Below are positions 33,901-45,712 of a DNA stretch of 64,000 nt, piece after piece (the first letter of the stretch is position 1; each line of letters begins with the position of its first letter). The stretch lies in NCBI RefSeq assembly GCF_037975245.1, contig NC_092577.1, positions 33,438,398 to 33,502,397 of the forward strand, read 5' to 3'. The position numbers were made by a program, and so were the translations under genes. Below the pieces are notes generated by a model that saw only the letters and a program-made list of their open reading frames with translations, searched no databases and was not told the DNA's origin. This stretch comes from Apostichopus japonicus. Taxonomy: Eukaryota; Echinodermata; Holothuroidea; Aspidochirotida; Stichopodidae.

Positions 33901-36900
33901 AAATCCAACTCCTGCGAAGACACTTGCCAGGTGCATCTGAGATCTGGCTTCAAGGTCTTCCGGGTCATAAACAGCTCTTAGAAGGAAAAAAAAATTCTTA
34001 GAAGGTTCTTCCTTATCCCCTTCCCTTAATCCTCTCTTTGTCCCTCCACTGTTTATCTCCTACCTCTCCTCTTCCCCTGCTGGTTTCTTTCTTTCTTCTC
34101 TCCATCCCTTGTCTACTAATCCCCTTACATCTATCTCTTTGTGTTCACCCTGCTCATTAACCTGTCTGTATTCTGTGCATGTTTTTGTCCCTTCTGTTAC
34201 TTGTCATTTAGCCTTTGAAGAAGATCCTGCTAGGATCGAAACGTCAGGCCAACTTACTTTTACACAAGGTTCAGTACACTATAAAACAACCTTTTCAGTC
34301 ATTATAAAGGATAAAATTACACTATGCAATTAATTTGGTCCAGAGTTATATCAATAGAGGTGTGAGCTACCTGTTATAGGTAACACTCAACATGAGAGCA
34401 AGCATACCCACACACAAACAGCAACTTCATTAGCCTTTAACACAGCGGGCTTGGTACCTACACGTACACATCGTTCAGCAATCGTACTTGTATGCTTAGC
34501 TATAGCAATAGAGGTGTGAGCTTCCTGTTATGGGTAACACTCAAAACGAGAGCAAGCATATCCACGCACAAACAGCCACTTCATTAGCCTTTAGCACAGT
34601 GGGCTTGGAGCCTACTTGTACACATCGTTCAGCTATCGTATTTGTATGCAAAACTACTCGCACTGGGACTTTAAGTACTCAGCTCTAACTGGGTATGATA
34701 TACCCATCCCGACCTACCTGACCTACCTATACACTATACTGCTGCTAGCATAGCTTGGACTTACAAAAGAGATATATAATTTGCTTGCTTCACCTTAACG
34801 GCAATCCACTTTGTGTGGAAAGAAATTAACAAATAAATTAATTAATATTTCCAGCTATGCATCATTGGTGTATTTCATTTATATCTTGTAAAATTCTCTT
34901 AAAATTGACAAATACTTAACTTTATTAAGAATTTTTTTTTTTTACCTTTTGAAGTACTTTTTCAACATTCTAAGAGCATGAGTGGACCAAATATCACTGA
35001 TGGGGTTGCTTCCTTGGTAAGCTGGCCTGTTGATGGGGTTCTGAGGACGGGGTGTTCTCTGATGATAAGGGATGGCCGTGTAGGACTCCAAAGCATGACT
35101 GAATGAAACAAAAACTATTAAAGCATGAGGTATATACTTTTTTTCAAATCTGAAGATTTGTCTTTGAAATCAATATTGCAAATGTGCAAACCAAGACACC
35201 GTCCTATTCAGTTACAAATGTATCTGCAGACGATTTCTGGTCGTAAGTTTAAAATATATATCTGGAGATGTATCTAGATAGATATAGTCAAATTTGGCTG
35301 TTCCAAGCTACAAATCTTTTAAATATCAATGCAGAAAATATTCTGTCCCATATCTAAATGTCATGTTTTCTGTAGGCCCCTAGCTAAAATCCCCTCCCCT
35401 TCTCCAATGTTGGACTAAAGAAACATCTTTAGGTTTTCAAAATTGAAATGTAGACTCACCATAAAACGTCAAAGCCACTGTAGGCTGCCACTTGTGTAGG
35501 CATGTGCACAGTGTGGAGAGGATCAACAATTCCCAGTAATGGACGCAGGGATCTATGAGCTATCCCTAAAAACATTGGAAGAAGTATTCCATTAAAGATA
35601 GTAAGCATTTCTTGGACTGGGGGGCAGGGGGGGGGACACTGTTCAATGATATGACTAGCTAATGCAAAAAGTCACCTTTGTTCTGTAGGGAAATGTACCC
35701 TATAGTCTGCCTTTGAAAAGATCCTGCTGGGATCTAAATGGTAAATCATTATTCATTTTCTAACTTACTTCACTAGCATAACTGTTATTATAAATAAAAA
35801 TAGATGTAATTACCTATGAATACACAAAGAAATAATTCCAAATGGATAAACATGAATAAAAAATTGTCACCTTTTTATCACAGTATGGCATAATATTCAG
35901 GAATATATCCATTGGAGAGTACAGTTCCATGAACAAAAGAACACAGTTCCTTTGCATTAATATGTTAATTATATAAAACTTGTTAATAAGAAAGAAGGCT
36001 CATAGGTTTTAGCACATCCGCTATCAAAGAAATAGATTTTCTCTAGGTTTTTGTGCTTAGGTTTATCAAAATTGAATTAGACAGTTACGGTCCCACGAAA
36101 CACTAGGCTGTCACGTGACAGGATGACATTTACGGAAACAGACCACACTGTAATATTATAAAGGAAGATTAATATTAAATTTGTACTGATATATTTAGGA
36201 TAGAACTGAGATTAAGAAAAAATTACCTGTCTTAGCTTTCAATGGTGTGTAGTCAAAAATGGCGACACCTGTGGTTTCACTACCAGTACCAGCAGTTGTT
36301 GGGACTGTCGTAAGAGAGAGGAAAGTTTGATGGTACACATCAGGCACATTACAAAGGGAGGTAGCTTAACATAAAAGGAGCGGGGGGTGGGGTGGGTGAG
36401 TGGGGGTGGTGGAAGGGAATGTAAGAAATCTGGGCTACAAACAGTAAGGTTTCTACGAATGAGCTAAATTGGATAAAGGCCACCTCATGCACCGTCAATC
36501 CCCCACTCACCCACACACTGCCCAACCCCTCTCCCCCCCCCCCCCCCCCAATGAAGTAGTAGAATACTCACTGGCAATGAGGGGTTTCAGCTGCTTTGTA
36601 ATTGGAAGTCCTTTTCCAATCGGCGCATTCACAAAGTCAAGGAACTCTGCTTCTGAATGACAGGCATAGAGATTAGCTGCTTTACAAGTGTCCATAACAG
36701 AGCCTCCACCAACTGCCAGAAAAGCATCAAACTGATTCTCACGAGCAAAGGAGATGGCTTCCTGGAAGCTGTTTTCAGGAGAGCAGAGAAATAAGTCCTT
36801 CCAGCAAGATTCTTACATGATGGTATCTTTCTTTTTAAGTCATTTTTGGGGGGGTTTATCTCATAATTCTTTTGAATTCCAAATTCTCTCTTCTGCTATG

Positions 36901-39673
36901 TATTCTTATGTCTCCCTCTTCATCTCATCTTCACTTAATTAACAGCCGAAATAAATCAGATACATTCAACGTGTTGCTGCGTGATAGCTCTGTAGCTCAA
37001 GATGGAAGCACATATGATGGATCAAAAGATGCTGAAAGGTCCTTGAACATTATGTTCAAATTGCTCCTGTTTTTGACCAAAAAAGGCTGGCGAACCACAA
37101 GCCACCTGGTCCTGAAATCCTGAATTTCAACCCGTATTGAGATATTTACCATCTGTTGTGACAGTAGTACAGCAACCTCCCATTCTTAATCAAAAGAGCC
37201 TCAAAAGAAATAATGATCATAATTTCTCAAGGCTCAACCTTTTACATTTTTTAGTTTGTCACAGAGCCTACAGGGAAAAAATAAGTGTTTAACACTTTGA
37301 ATAGCAATTCTCACATTTCCTTTATTTTTCCTAATTAGAAAATATTGAAAACACTATTGTTTTGTGTACAAAAAATGCAACAGATCTTTGATTTGTTGAG
37401 CACCTTGTCATATTAGCAAATTAGGATGTGATTCCGGATGAATTTATTCCCTGCACCATCAGAAGTTAAATAAATGATCAATAAAGGTATAAGCAACATA
37501 GTCAAAAGAGTCTTACCTCTCGTCAGTTGGCTCCACTCTTACTTTGTCAAAAATCTCAAAGTTGACATGATGTTTCTGTAGGGAATCCAGAACTGCCTCC
37601 ATGATAGGGAGACCACCGACCTGTACGAGGTTAAAAAAATCATTCACTTTTTACTTATGGCAACATTATTAATAGTTAATTGTTTAATTTAATATAAGCC
37701 AGAGATACATCAGCAAGATAACTTGGATAAGAAGTTACCAACCTTCTGAAAGCTTGAATTATTCTCTGCACAGGTTCATTTGGTAAATATGTTCTTATTA
37801 ACATTTTAAAATTTGTACCAAAAAATATCTTTGACTTACCGTTTTATCAGTCATAACAGCAACTTGCTTTGCACCAAGATTGATGAAATCCTGGGGTAAA
37901 AAATTCAAACAAAAAGCAAGGAATATGAGTAGCTATTGTTTTCATTTTTTTTTAAATTTATTAATTAATGAAAACAAGTATGCCTATATGAATAACATTA
38001 CTTTACTTACTCCACAAATTGTTCTCAGACATTGTTAAGGATAACACAATATGACTGAATGTCCCAGTGAGGAAAAATTCCTCGAAGGTTGTAATAAAAA
38101 CAGTATAAGAATTTTGATCAAGGTGACCATATTTGAATATCTAGTATATTTTGGGCCAATACAGCATACCTTTAACCATCTTAATATCTTACCATTCCAA
38201 CCTCTTGTGTGACTCCTGGTCCGAAACGAATATTTGAGCACGCCATCTGGAGAATGGAGAATTCTTTATGAGATATTTATGACCAAGATGTTTGTGTTTG
38301 TTTCTTCATATTGAAGAAACCCGAATCAAGGAAAGGTTGGCAGACACATGTAGTCAGTAGACAAAGTCAAAACTGAAAACAAAACTAGTTCACTTGAGAT
38401 TAATTGTGTGAGCTGTAGGCCTTGCAATTAATATGACTTTGTTATTTGTCTAGAGACAGCCTAAAATGATAACGTTTTAATGACACAAACTGACACAGAG
38501 ACATCAGAGAATGAGTGACTAGTTACCAGGTTATTTTTTATTACAATATTTATTCACAGGTGGGAAATTTGGAATTAGGGGAAATTCTCCTAGCACTGTT
38601 CCTTGTCCAACCATGTTAACTTCTTATAGAGAATTTTTTTATGCACTCAAAAGTTAACACATGGGTGGAAACAGACAATCCATGGGGTTATGTATTAGTC
38701 ATTACCAAGAATAGTATGACTAGATGAGGATTCGCGAGTTCCTGCTTGCGGGAAGATCACATATACATACATACATACATTCTGGAAGGATCTGTAAGAG
38801 GCCTTAAACTTAACTTAGGGGTTGGCCTATCAAATGCCAGGGTTAACACAGTGGGTGCCTTTTACCCGGCAAATTGTAATTGAGCACTAATGCTCTATAC
38901 ATAATAAGGCCCTGACAGAACTACTACAAATACTGTTATTGTTGGCCATTAATGCTTACCTCAAATGCATAGTCAGGAGCTTCTGATGACATTGTAGTCA
39001 TTTTGTGAAGGGCTGACGCAGATATTCCTCCACCAAAAGATTGGGAATGTGCTGGACAGCCACATCTAGTAAACAATTAGACATGAATCATTATAAAATA
39101 TGTGGTGATATCAGTCAAATACAGAGTAGGCAGGTCTGTGTTAATTTTGCCATTAAGGTCAAAGCAATTAGCCCAACGTCTACCAGATTACTAACTTGTA
39201 AACAATGGTGGCAGGTACATTGGCCTGCTATATACTATACTATTAATGGTCTACTAATATTAAATAGGCCTAGTACTTAAAGGCCAACATACTGGTACCT
39301 GCGCTTCTAACTTCAGTAGGCCAACATGCATATCATAAGTTTAACTTTAAGTTGAATTTGTTATATGCCAGGCTTATGCCTGGTTAAAAGTTAACTCCAC
39401 AAGCATCGCAAACGTTGTCTCATAGAGAATGTCCTGAGTACGGTTAGGTCTGCACCTCGAAGTTAGAAGGTCGCAGTTAGCCTAGGAATAAGTTAGGCTA
39501 GCTTCATTCATATAGGACTAGATCCGTTACTCCGTTAGGCCTAACTTTAATTACGCCTAACCAGTTCTAGGCTATGATTCGTACGAACTATTTACACGGT
39601 AACGTCAGGTAACTTACGCCGCTCTGCCAATGTCGTGCATGAGAGAAAACACTTTTCGAGCCTTTGATGACAT
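30826..39673 (-). CDS. ADHFE1: Hydroxyacid-oxoacid transhydrogenase, mitochondrial (gene span)
   Basis: ADHFE1 is a group III (iron-type) alcohol dehydrogenase that couples oxidation of 4-hydroxybutyrate to reduction of 2-oxoglutarate, giving D-2-hydroxyglutarate. Exons: 39618-39673, 38960-39065, 38193-38246, 37840-37890, 37517-37620, 36572-36768, 36227-36304, 35460-35565, 34946-35098, 33878-33976, 33463-33541, 32374-32470, 31444-31601, 30826-30909. All are GT-AG and phases close to 473 aa (human about 467). The N-terminus ([20 protein letters not shown]) fits a mitochondrial presequence. Nucleotide-binding GGGSVMD is at 144-150. Likely metal ligands are D248, H252, H336 and H363 (SGFDVLCHALE, CHGMSYP, PHG). 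Nothing appears broken. Confidence 0.97.
31090..31440. repeat. Tandem array of about 75 bp beside the ADHFE1 exon 13 donor
   Basis: Units contain TAAGACCGGGATCGCTAAGT, GATTGGCTAACT and ATTAATCGATTGAT. Four core starts lie near 31171, 31240, 31321 and 31420. The array reaches within about seven bases of the exon 13 donor. Confidence 0.85.
31444..31601 (-). CDS. ADHFE1: ADHFE1 exon 13
   Basis: 158 bp, [20 protein letters not shown] to [10 protein letters not shown], acceptor TTTGACAG, donor GTACGT. A tandem array starts a few bases into the following intron. Confidence 0.95.
31742..31980 (-). mobile_element. tRNA-derived SINE, copy A (ADHFE1 intron 12)
   Basis: Reverse-oriented copy with B box GGTTCGAGTCACTCC, CAATCATAAGGTCCCC, body CGGCTTTGATAAGCCAATGA and a CATA-repeat tail. 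Same family as copy B at 33.2-33.46 kb. Confidence 0.85.
32374..32470 (-). CDS. ADHFE1: ADHFE1 exon 12 (fourth metal ligand)
   Basis: 97 bp, [20 protein letters not shown] then [13 protein letters not shown]363 of PHG is the predicted fourth ligand. Acceptor TTTCTCAG, donor GTAAGG. Confidence 0.95.
33149..33185. repeat. Duplicated end of ADHFE1 exon 11 with donor (outer copy)
   Basis: Identical to 33456-33492 except for one base (C against G at 33164). On the minus strand it encodes DYQVDHALV followed by GTAAGTA, so it carries a second complete exon end and donor, separated from exon 11 by SINE copy B. Confidence 0.92.
33200..33455 (+). mobile_element. tRNA-derived SINE, copy B, inserted at ADHFE1 exon 11
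   Basis: Has A-box-like TAGCTCAGTGGTTAATGCC, B-box-like GAGTTTGAGTCACTCC, the shared body and a CATA-repeat tail. It is bracketed by the 37-bp duplication described separately. Confidence 0.88.
33463..33541 (-). CDS. ADHFE1: ADHFE1 exon 11 (third metal ligand)
   Basis: 79 bp, [20 protein letters not shown] then VDHPLV, acceptor TTTGCAG, donor GTAAGTATG. H336 is a predicted ligand. The final 30 coding bases and the donor are duplicated beyond an inserted SINE. Confidence 0.94.
33878..33976 (-). CDS. ADHFE1: ADHFE1 exon 10
   Basis: 99 bp, [20 protein letters not shown] to NAGVHLC, donor GTAAGT. The acceptor CCTTCTAAG is repeated about 21 bases upstream. Confidence 0.94.
34003..34266 (-). mobile_element. 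R1 repeat in ADHFE1 intron 9
   Basis: Opposite orientation to the 6.7-kb copy: pyrimidine-rich part, TAATCCCCTTACATCTATCT, ACTTGTCATTTAGCCTTTGA, hairpin GATCCTGCTAGGATC at 34223-34237, then GAAACGTCAGGCCAACTTAC. It lies about 25 bases from the exon 10 acceptor. Confidence 0.82.
34350..34655. repeat. Direct duplication of about 150 bp in ADHFE1 intron 9
   Basis: The segment with AATAGAGGTGTGAGCT, GAGAGCAAGCATA and GTACACATCGTTCAGC occurs at about 34350-34495 and again at 34503-34650 with scattered differences. Confidence 0.88.
34946..35098 (-). CDS. ADHFE1: ADHFE1 exon 9 (second metal ligand)
   Basis: 153 bp starting [21 protein letters not shown]252 is a predicted metal ligand. Ends KKYFKR. 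Acceptor CATTCAG, donor GTAAAA. Confidence 0.95.
35460..35565 (-). CDS. ADHFE1: ADHFE1 exon 8 (first metal ligand)
   Basis: 106 bp, [20 protein letters not shown] then DVL; D248 is a predicted metal ligand. Acceptor TTTTTAG, donor GTGAGT. Confidence 0.95.
36227..36304 (-). CDS. ADHFE1: ADHFE1 exon 7
   Basis: 78 bp with [18 protein letters not shown], the conserved TTxGTGSE motif; acceptor TACGACAG, donor GTAATT. Confidence 0.96.
36572..36768 (-). CDS. ADHFE1: ADHFE1 exon 6 (NAD-binding GGGS)
   Basis: 197 bp with [20 protein letters not shown] and APIGKGLPI, acceptor AAAACAG, donor GTGAGT, phase 1. The GGGS loop binds the pyrophosphate of the nucleotide. Confidence 0.96.
37517..37620 (-). 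CDS. ADHFE1: ADHFE1 exon 5
   Basis: 104 bp ending in phase 2, [14 protein letters not shown] to [11 protein letters not shown], acceptor CGTACAG, donor GTAAGA. Confidence 0.95.
37840..37890 (-). CDS. ADHFE1: ADHFE1 exon 4
   Basis: 17 codons, [17 protein letters not shown], acceptor TACCCCAG, donor GTAAGT. First strand of the nucleotide-binding fold. Confidence 0.95.
38193..38246 (-). CDS. ADHFE1: ADHFE1 exon 3
   Basis: 18 codons, [18 protein letters not shown], acceptor TTCTCCAG, donor GTAAGA. Matches the family N-terminal SNIR-GxGVT segment. Confidence 0.95.
38715..38782 (+). mobile_element. SINE tail fragment in ADHFE1 intron 2
   Basis: Only the 3' part of the SINE family survives: GAGTTCCTGCTTGCGGGAAG and a CATA-repeat tail. 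Confidence 0.7.
38960..39065 (-). CDS. ADHFE1: ADHFE1 exon 2
   Basis: Acceptor TTACTAG, donor GTAAGC. Completes the presequence and ends [10 protein letters not shown], start of the mature enzyme. Confidence 0.93.
39618..39673 (-). CDS. ADHFE1: ADHFE1 exon 1 (presequence)
   Basis: Start ATG at 39673 with A at -3; [18 protein letters not shown], donor GTAAGT, phase 2. An out-of-frame ATG ten bases upstream could make a short upstream frame. Confidence 0.88.
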
Positions 39674-42599
39674 CTTCGATCATTCACTGTAAAACTCAAT
39701 TAAGTAGTCAAATGATTTAACAGAAAAATATTGGATTTTCGAATTCACAGACACGGTTGCATAACTTCACATATTTATCGTTTGTTCTCCAGTAGATCAA
39801 AGTTACTAGGCTATGTAGCTGTTTGGCCTAAGACCTTGTTGACTTTTCCAGGGCAGTGGTAATTACGATTACGTAATATCAGATATGAAATACACACAAC
39901 TCGGATGTTCAAACTCTTTACAAAGCTACAAAATTTATGAAAGTTTAGAGCTAATATGGGTGTGAGTTTTTTAGTGATATATTTTGATTGTCAAGTTGGC
40001 ATTGAAAGTTTAGGGAGAATGATAATATTGATGAGTATTGATATGAATAGTCCAAGGGAAAAGAGAGAGACAATAGTGGTACTGTAAATGTTTTTGTATA
40101 GCTATTCCGGCAGTTTCAAGATATTCAGCTCTGGAACGCTCCTTTTTGCTAAATTAATGATGACGACACTTAATTGCTCAGTTATTCCATTGTCAGTTTA
40201 TTAATTCTAATAATAACCCAGCCAAGATAGGCAATTTGCTATATGTATCAGTAACTGTAAGCATGATAGCTCTCGGTCATAGAAATGGGATAAATATATT
40301 TCATTTTAGAGAAGCACGGATAAATGTATGAAGTAAAAGATAAACAGCGCCAACTTCAGTCTCTCCCTGCTCTACCTTTTACAGCCATGATTGTTTGTTT
40401 GTTTATTTATTTATTTGTTTATCACAATTTACAATGTGAAGGGAAGTCTCCAATAAGCCTGCAAGTAGAAGACTCCCCAAAACGGAAAAAAAACTGAAGA
40501 ATAGGAAAAGAAAAGCAAAAGTTAAGAGCAGTATCTACCATATGAAATAATTTAAATTATGCATAATGAAAGCAATATATGCAATGAAATAGTATATGCA
40601 AATTATATGATAATTGTAAATTATATAATTGTATGCAAATTGTATGCAGATTATATTATTGTATGTAATTTGTTCCAAATTGCAGCCATGATGAATGATA
40701 TTGGGGAGGGGTGGTGGGGGGGGGGGTTGGCTCATGGTTTTAATATTGACCTGTCTTTTAGTCATGTGAAAGTGTCATAAGAGTACAGCACCCAGCAAAA
40801 TTCATATCAGGTACAACTATATTCAAATGCTGTCAAATATTCGTTACAATATATAATTAAGGAAACATAATTGTGTGCAGTTAGGCCTAATTATAGACCA
40901 AAATTATCTTTTAAACATTCCTCATAATGCACCACTTGACATCTTAATTTTAACCTCTTTCCTAAGGGGGGGGGGGGCGGGGGTATCCTAACTCCCGGAT
41001 CCGCATCTGGATAAATGTCTCTAATTGAAGTTTTAAAATGAGTGACCATTATTCGAATTTATAGCATATTTGTTAGGCAATATTGCTGACCATTAAAAAA
41101 AATGTGTGACTACAATGATTAAAATTATTGCATATTAAACAACGATTGGAGGAAAAAAAAAGTGAAATTCAAATTTCGGATTAATAACATTATATATTAA
41201 TCATAAAAAACAAATAGAATTTTAGTCTTTTAGAATAGTTGGGCAAATTTACCATAATCAAACTCTTCGGAAAAACACATCAAGTTAGCATTTTTTTATG
41301 ATACTTAATACAAGTAACATAAAAGTAGGCCTAATGACTTTTAATGAAGGCATTATATGCAGTGCCGCATAACGTATGCTTGTGCGTTTCTCTTCCTTAC
41401 AAGTATATCTATATATAAGTTTATTAAAATGCTTATGTATAAGTGCTTCTTTGTTTCTCTAGTTTAAATGAATCTATTTTATTGCTGTTATTTCTATGTG
41501 GGTTTCACGTGAGGGGTATAAGGAGCTAAAACGTACCCACTTACTCCAGCCAATTCAATCCCCCTTCCCATGGGGACATACAGGCTCGCTGTTAACTTAT
41601 TTCGGTTTTCATCTATATTCACTGTGACGAACACTTGGATCTTACGCGCATGGTATAGTCACCTTGTTTGATCCATTTATTTATTTTTTTGCCATCGATT
41701 GAAAAAAGTTAAGGTCTGTATTATTATTGTTAAGGCTTGGATAGAATGCATGTCTCGCATCTTTAGAACGTTCAAAGATTCTAAACATGCTAATCTAAGC
41801 TTTTCGAAAGAAGTACTTTTGTACCAAAAAAAAATTGTCACATCTTAATTCACTCCTCTCCCTAATTTCCCATGAAAATATATTTGTGCGTTTCTACTTG
41901 CCTTACCGTGTGTAGTACGAAAACAGAACACCTAGTCACCGACACCCCATTGTGAATACATATTTTCGTCGAGCAGAAAAAAAAAATATATAAGATAACT
42001 GCGGTTGTTTACCCTTACAATTTAGGTCAGTAAACATCGTTATATAAATACGTAAATGATAAGCGAATGTTTCCAAAGAACGCATGCGTTAAAGTTGTTT
42101 TTCTCCATCTGCAGGTGACCTTTAATGCCCTCAGAGTATGACGTTGAACGTTAGTCTTTAATTTTGTACAGTATTTACAGAAATGTATATATTTAAGCGT
42201 TTCAAACTATTTCTTGCATCAATAATTTTATAATAAGAATATTATTGTATTTGAAAAATATGTTTATTCGATTGTTTCCCAGAATTGAGTGCTTTATGAT
42301 TTATAATCGATAATCTCATTTACGGTGTCATTGTATCTGGCAATATTGAAACATCTTTGTACTCTGTTACTTGAATCTGTCTCTGGTTGAAATTCTGTCG
42401 TCTGGCCAGCTCGACACGAGACGTAAGTTGTAAACAACACGGTGAATTCGGTACTGCGTACTTGACGGTACTTATAACAGGATCAGTGTCAGGCCTGGTA
42501 TACAATTTCTATCGTTAATGTGCAATGTTATCACTGCCCCCTTTAGTTACATTGTCTGTTGAATGTCTGAACATCTAACCAAACATCTTTACTGTCAGG
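39674..42599. other. Upstream region of ADHFE1 and gene-free spacer
   Basis: The first few hundred bases should include the ADHFE1 promoter; TAGGCCTA-type words are dense between 39240 and 39850. Further on there is an AT-rich stretch with TATATGCAAATT-like words at 40560-40680 and G-runs near 40715 and 40965. No coding sequence was recognised. Confidence 0.4.
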
Positions 42600-42673
42600 T
42601 TAAGTCACTATTATTCGAAGGAACCTACGAAACTAATTTTGATGGGGCAACAACAGCTGGATCAGTGTTCATG
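42600..42673 (+). other. Candidate first exon
   Basis: Sequence with ATG at 42642 (MGQQQLDQCS) running to a strong donor GTAAGT at 42674, just before a cluster of TAGGCCTA words like those near the other two promoters. It could be the start of a plus-strand transcript, perhaps the PH-domain gene 21 kb downstream. Weak evidence. Confidence 0.22.
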
Positions 42674-45587
42674 GTAAGTCAAACTGTGAAAGAGAAATAA
42701 AGTTAAATATGCAAAGCTCTTGTCCACTGTACATCATGGCATACCTTGACCGTGGTATGCCTTACCTATACTAGGCTAGATCAAGTTGGAACCTAATTTG
42801 CGGCTAGCGTAAGAACTAAGTAAACTACTGTAGCTTAGTTTTATGTATCAATCAAGAGTTACTAGGAGTTACTAGGACGACTCTGGAATATACGGTAAGT
42901 ATTCCCGACATTTTAGTAATGCAAGGATAGGTCATAGGCCTACCCGAACTTCGGAGTGAAAGTATAAAATAACTTTTCTCGTTAGGCCTTGGCCTAACTT
43001 AGGCAAGAGAAAGCTAGCCGAATACAAGTTAGGCCACAGTTATCCTAAGGTAGGCCACAATTAGCCTAAGTTAGGGCTAATGTAAGATTCTTCATAAAAA
43101 ATGTCTAGCCTAGCTGAGTTGTGAACTTGTGTGTTCATGATCACTTGAATTACAAATTTCATTGAATACTTAGGGTGTTGGGGGGGGGGGGGGTGGGGAA
43201 GTGCAGGAGTCAGTCTAATGTGCAATATGCTGAATTGGTGCCTTTGGCATCACCATACCATGTGGAAATCACAAATCATTGGTTTGAAAATGATTTTAGT
43301 TAAGGGGGGGGGTGGGGAGGAGGAGGGGGTTCTTTAGTTGAGGCAAAAGATTTAACCAAATAGGCCAATACATTCTCATTGCCAAAAGCATTCAAGATAC
43401 AAAAGCCCTGATAAATAAGTTAACTGTCATGAAAAAAATTCACATTTGAGTAGAAGTGAATGCTCTTGATGTATTCAAATTGTTCTCTGAACATTGCGCA
43501 CACATTGTGGATTGTTTTTTCATTGTTTGTATATTTGAAAATTGTTGGGTTGGTTGTCATCTCTTGTTTTTGCATGATATTGAAACTACATTGCATGAAC
43601 TATAAACTCTTGCACAAAAGATAAGTGGAGTGGGATTGCTTCGATTTTCTGTGGCATCTGAGAAGTTGGTCTGATATTGGAGGAAAACAGAAACTAGTCA
43701 CTAGGATGCAGTGGAAGTGAAGTGGTGGGTTCGTTGAGCAAGAATGGATGCAAACCATTTCATCCCTTCCTCATAATTTTGAATATTAATCCCAAAAGAG
43801 AATGTTTGGTAAATATTCAATGTTCAAGTGATAAACATGTAAACCACCGGAACCAGGCTTGTGTGTAATTTACTCACGCAACAAGTTAAAAAAAAAAACG
43901 AAGAAGAAGAAGAAGACGAAATGCAGAAGAAAACATATACAATTTAAGGATAGTTAATAAAGAAAAAAAAAACATCAGCCAGCTAGTGTAGAACTTTTCT
44001 ATTAAGTTCACTCCCAGTCTTACCTGTCTCTGTCTTAAGTAAACATGTGCACTTTCCTATCTGCCTTAACTATATGATTGGAATGTTTTAGCACTGCGCC
44101 TCCACTTTTTGGGTCCAAATCTACAATCATAGTTTACCCTTATAATCTGTCTGGAATTCTCGATTATCTGAAAATGTGAACAATTGTAGGAAATCGTCAG
44201 ATCTGGCAAACATGTTTGCAGAATACTTGGGTAAGGTTTCCCAACCTTGTATTGTTCATTGACTTTACAATATAACATGGAATGAATTTCAAACTAGTTT
44301 ACTGTAAAGCTTCCTAACTGATTGGTCCGCGCAAGCAATAGCTGTAATCCTAGTTAATGCTCTTCACCTAGTCACAAAAGATATTCAATCAGAGTGAAAT
44401 GATAAAATCAGACATGTTACAAGCTCAAAAGTTGGAACTGACAACTCTAAAAAATAATTAATAACATGTATAAAAATCGTACAAAACTAATTGGCTTCTG
44501 TCTTTATTCAGTTTAATAATATTATGCCGTTTCGTGAAGAGAGCGTGACGATATGGCCGAATGTTATGACTTCCTTCAGAACTATATCATATGGCGAACA
44601 GTAAAATCCAGCATACCCCTATAGTAACATTACCAATCTGAGAGTTTTATGTGCATGGCATACAGTAGCAAGTTTAAAAATTATTCTGACAGCTTTTATG
44701 TTTCTGTCATTTGAACAGGATATCCAATCAGATTAAAATGTGATTGAATCGTATGAAGCTGACAGAGCATAGATTCTCTCTCATTCGTTGGCTGATATAT
44801 CCAAAACAAGTTCAGATGAAAAAAATTACTCTTAGGTCACTCTAAAACGGTACTGTAAGTGTTAGTGCAATTTTACCCCCCAAAGTACATATATTCTGGG
44901 CTTAATAAGTTCACAGAATTTGAAAATACAGTAGTTGAAGAACACCCTTTTGAATGGTTTGTGTAGCGTGACGTAAGATAGCAGAAAGTCAACGCTACCT
45001 AAAGATTAAATGTGTGTGCAAACAATTCCAACATATGTATTTAACCAATTTTTACATTAATAATAATCAAGATGAAAGGAAGTAGAGTACATGCAATCAC
45101 TGCAGTGAATAATTTTAAGTGTTCAAAATTTTGTGCAGCAGGATCTGTCTCATATACAATAAGTACTATGCCTGCGTTATAGAAATTTAGAATAGCTACC
45201 TTCATCTTTGCCTGCGTTATACAACAGCTACCTTCATCTTTTGAACTTGTATTGCGACTCGACAATTTCGCATAGCATGCAGATACTGTGTAAACTCTGT
45301 ATAAACTCTGACAATATAGTATATATGGTATTAACCAGTAGCAGTGCCTTTATTGGACCAGTTTTGTAGTCAACATAATAATGAAGCTATCATAATAAAA
45401 AACTTAGATTTTGAGCCCGACTGCCCTCCTGGATGGCCAGATGTCCGGCATTAAGACGGAACAGTTCGGCAATACAATGCACTGTCCTCCATGTGGTATG
45501 AGGTCTCTCATTGGACACATGTTCTGTACACTGTGTACAATACTGTACATGTGTGAGACATTTCTCATGAAAATCTATATATCTATC
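42674..45587. other. Gene-free stretch
   Basis: No coding region supported. G-runs occur at about 43181-43200 and 43304-43330. An A/G-rich tract with GAAGAAGAAGAAGACG lies near 43900. Confidence 0.4.
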
Positions 45588-45712
45588 ATTTAGCCTTTGA
45601 AGTAGATCCTGCTAGGATTGAAACGTCAGGCCAACTTACTTTTACACATTCTCCTACACAGGCTCTCTAGTGGATAAGCAGTTTGCTAACAGTTTTATTT
45701 TATTTTGAAAAT
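45588..45712 (-). mobile_element. R1 repeat fragment
   Basis: AGCCTTTGAAGTAGATCCTG, CTAGGATTGAAACGTCAGGC and then the ACTTTTACACATTCTCC to CAGTTTGCTAACAG end, in the same orientation as the 34-kb copy. Confidence 0.8.

Noticed and set aside
45411..45593. 60-codon frame with MSGIKTEQFGNTMHCPPC followed by GTATGA
   Set aside because: No acceptor or homology could be supported, and it runs into an R1 repeat.
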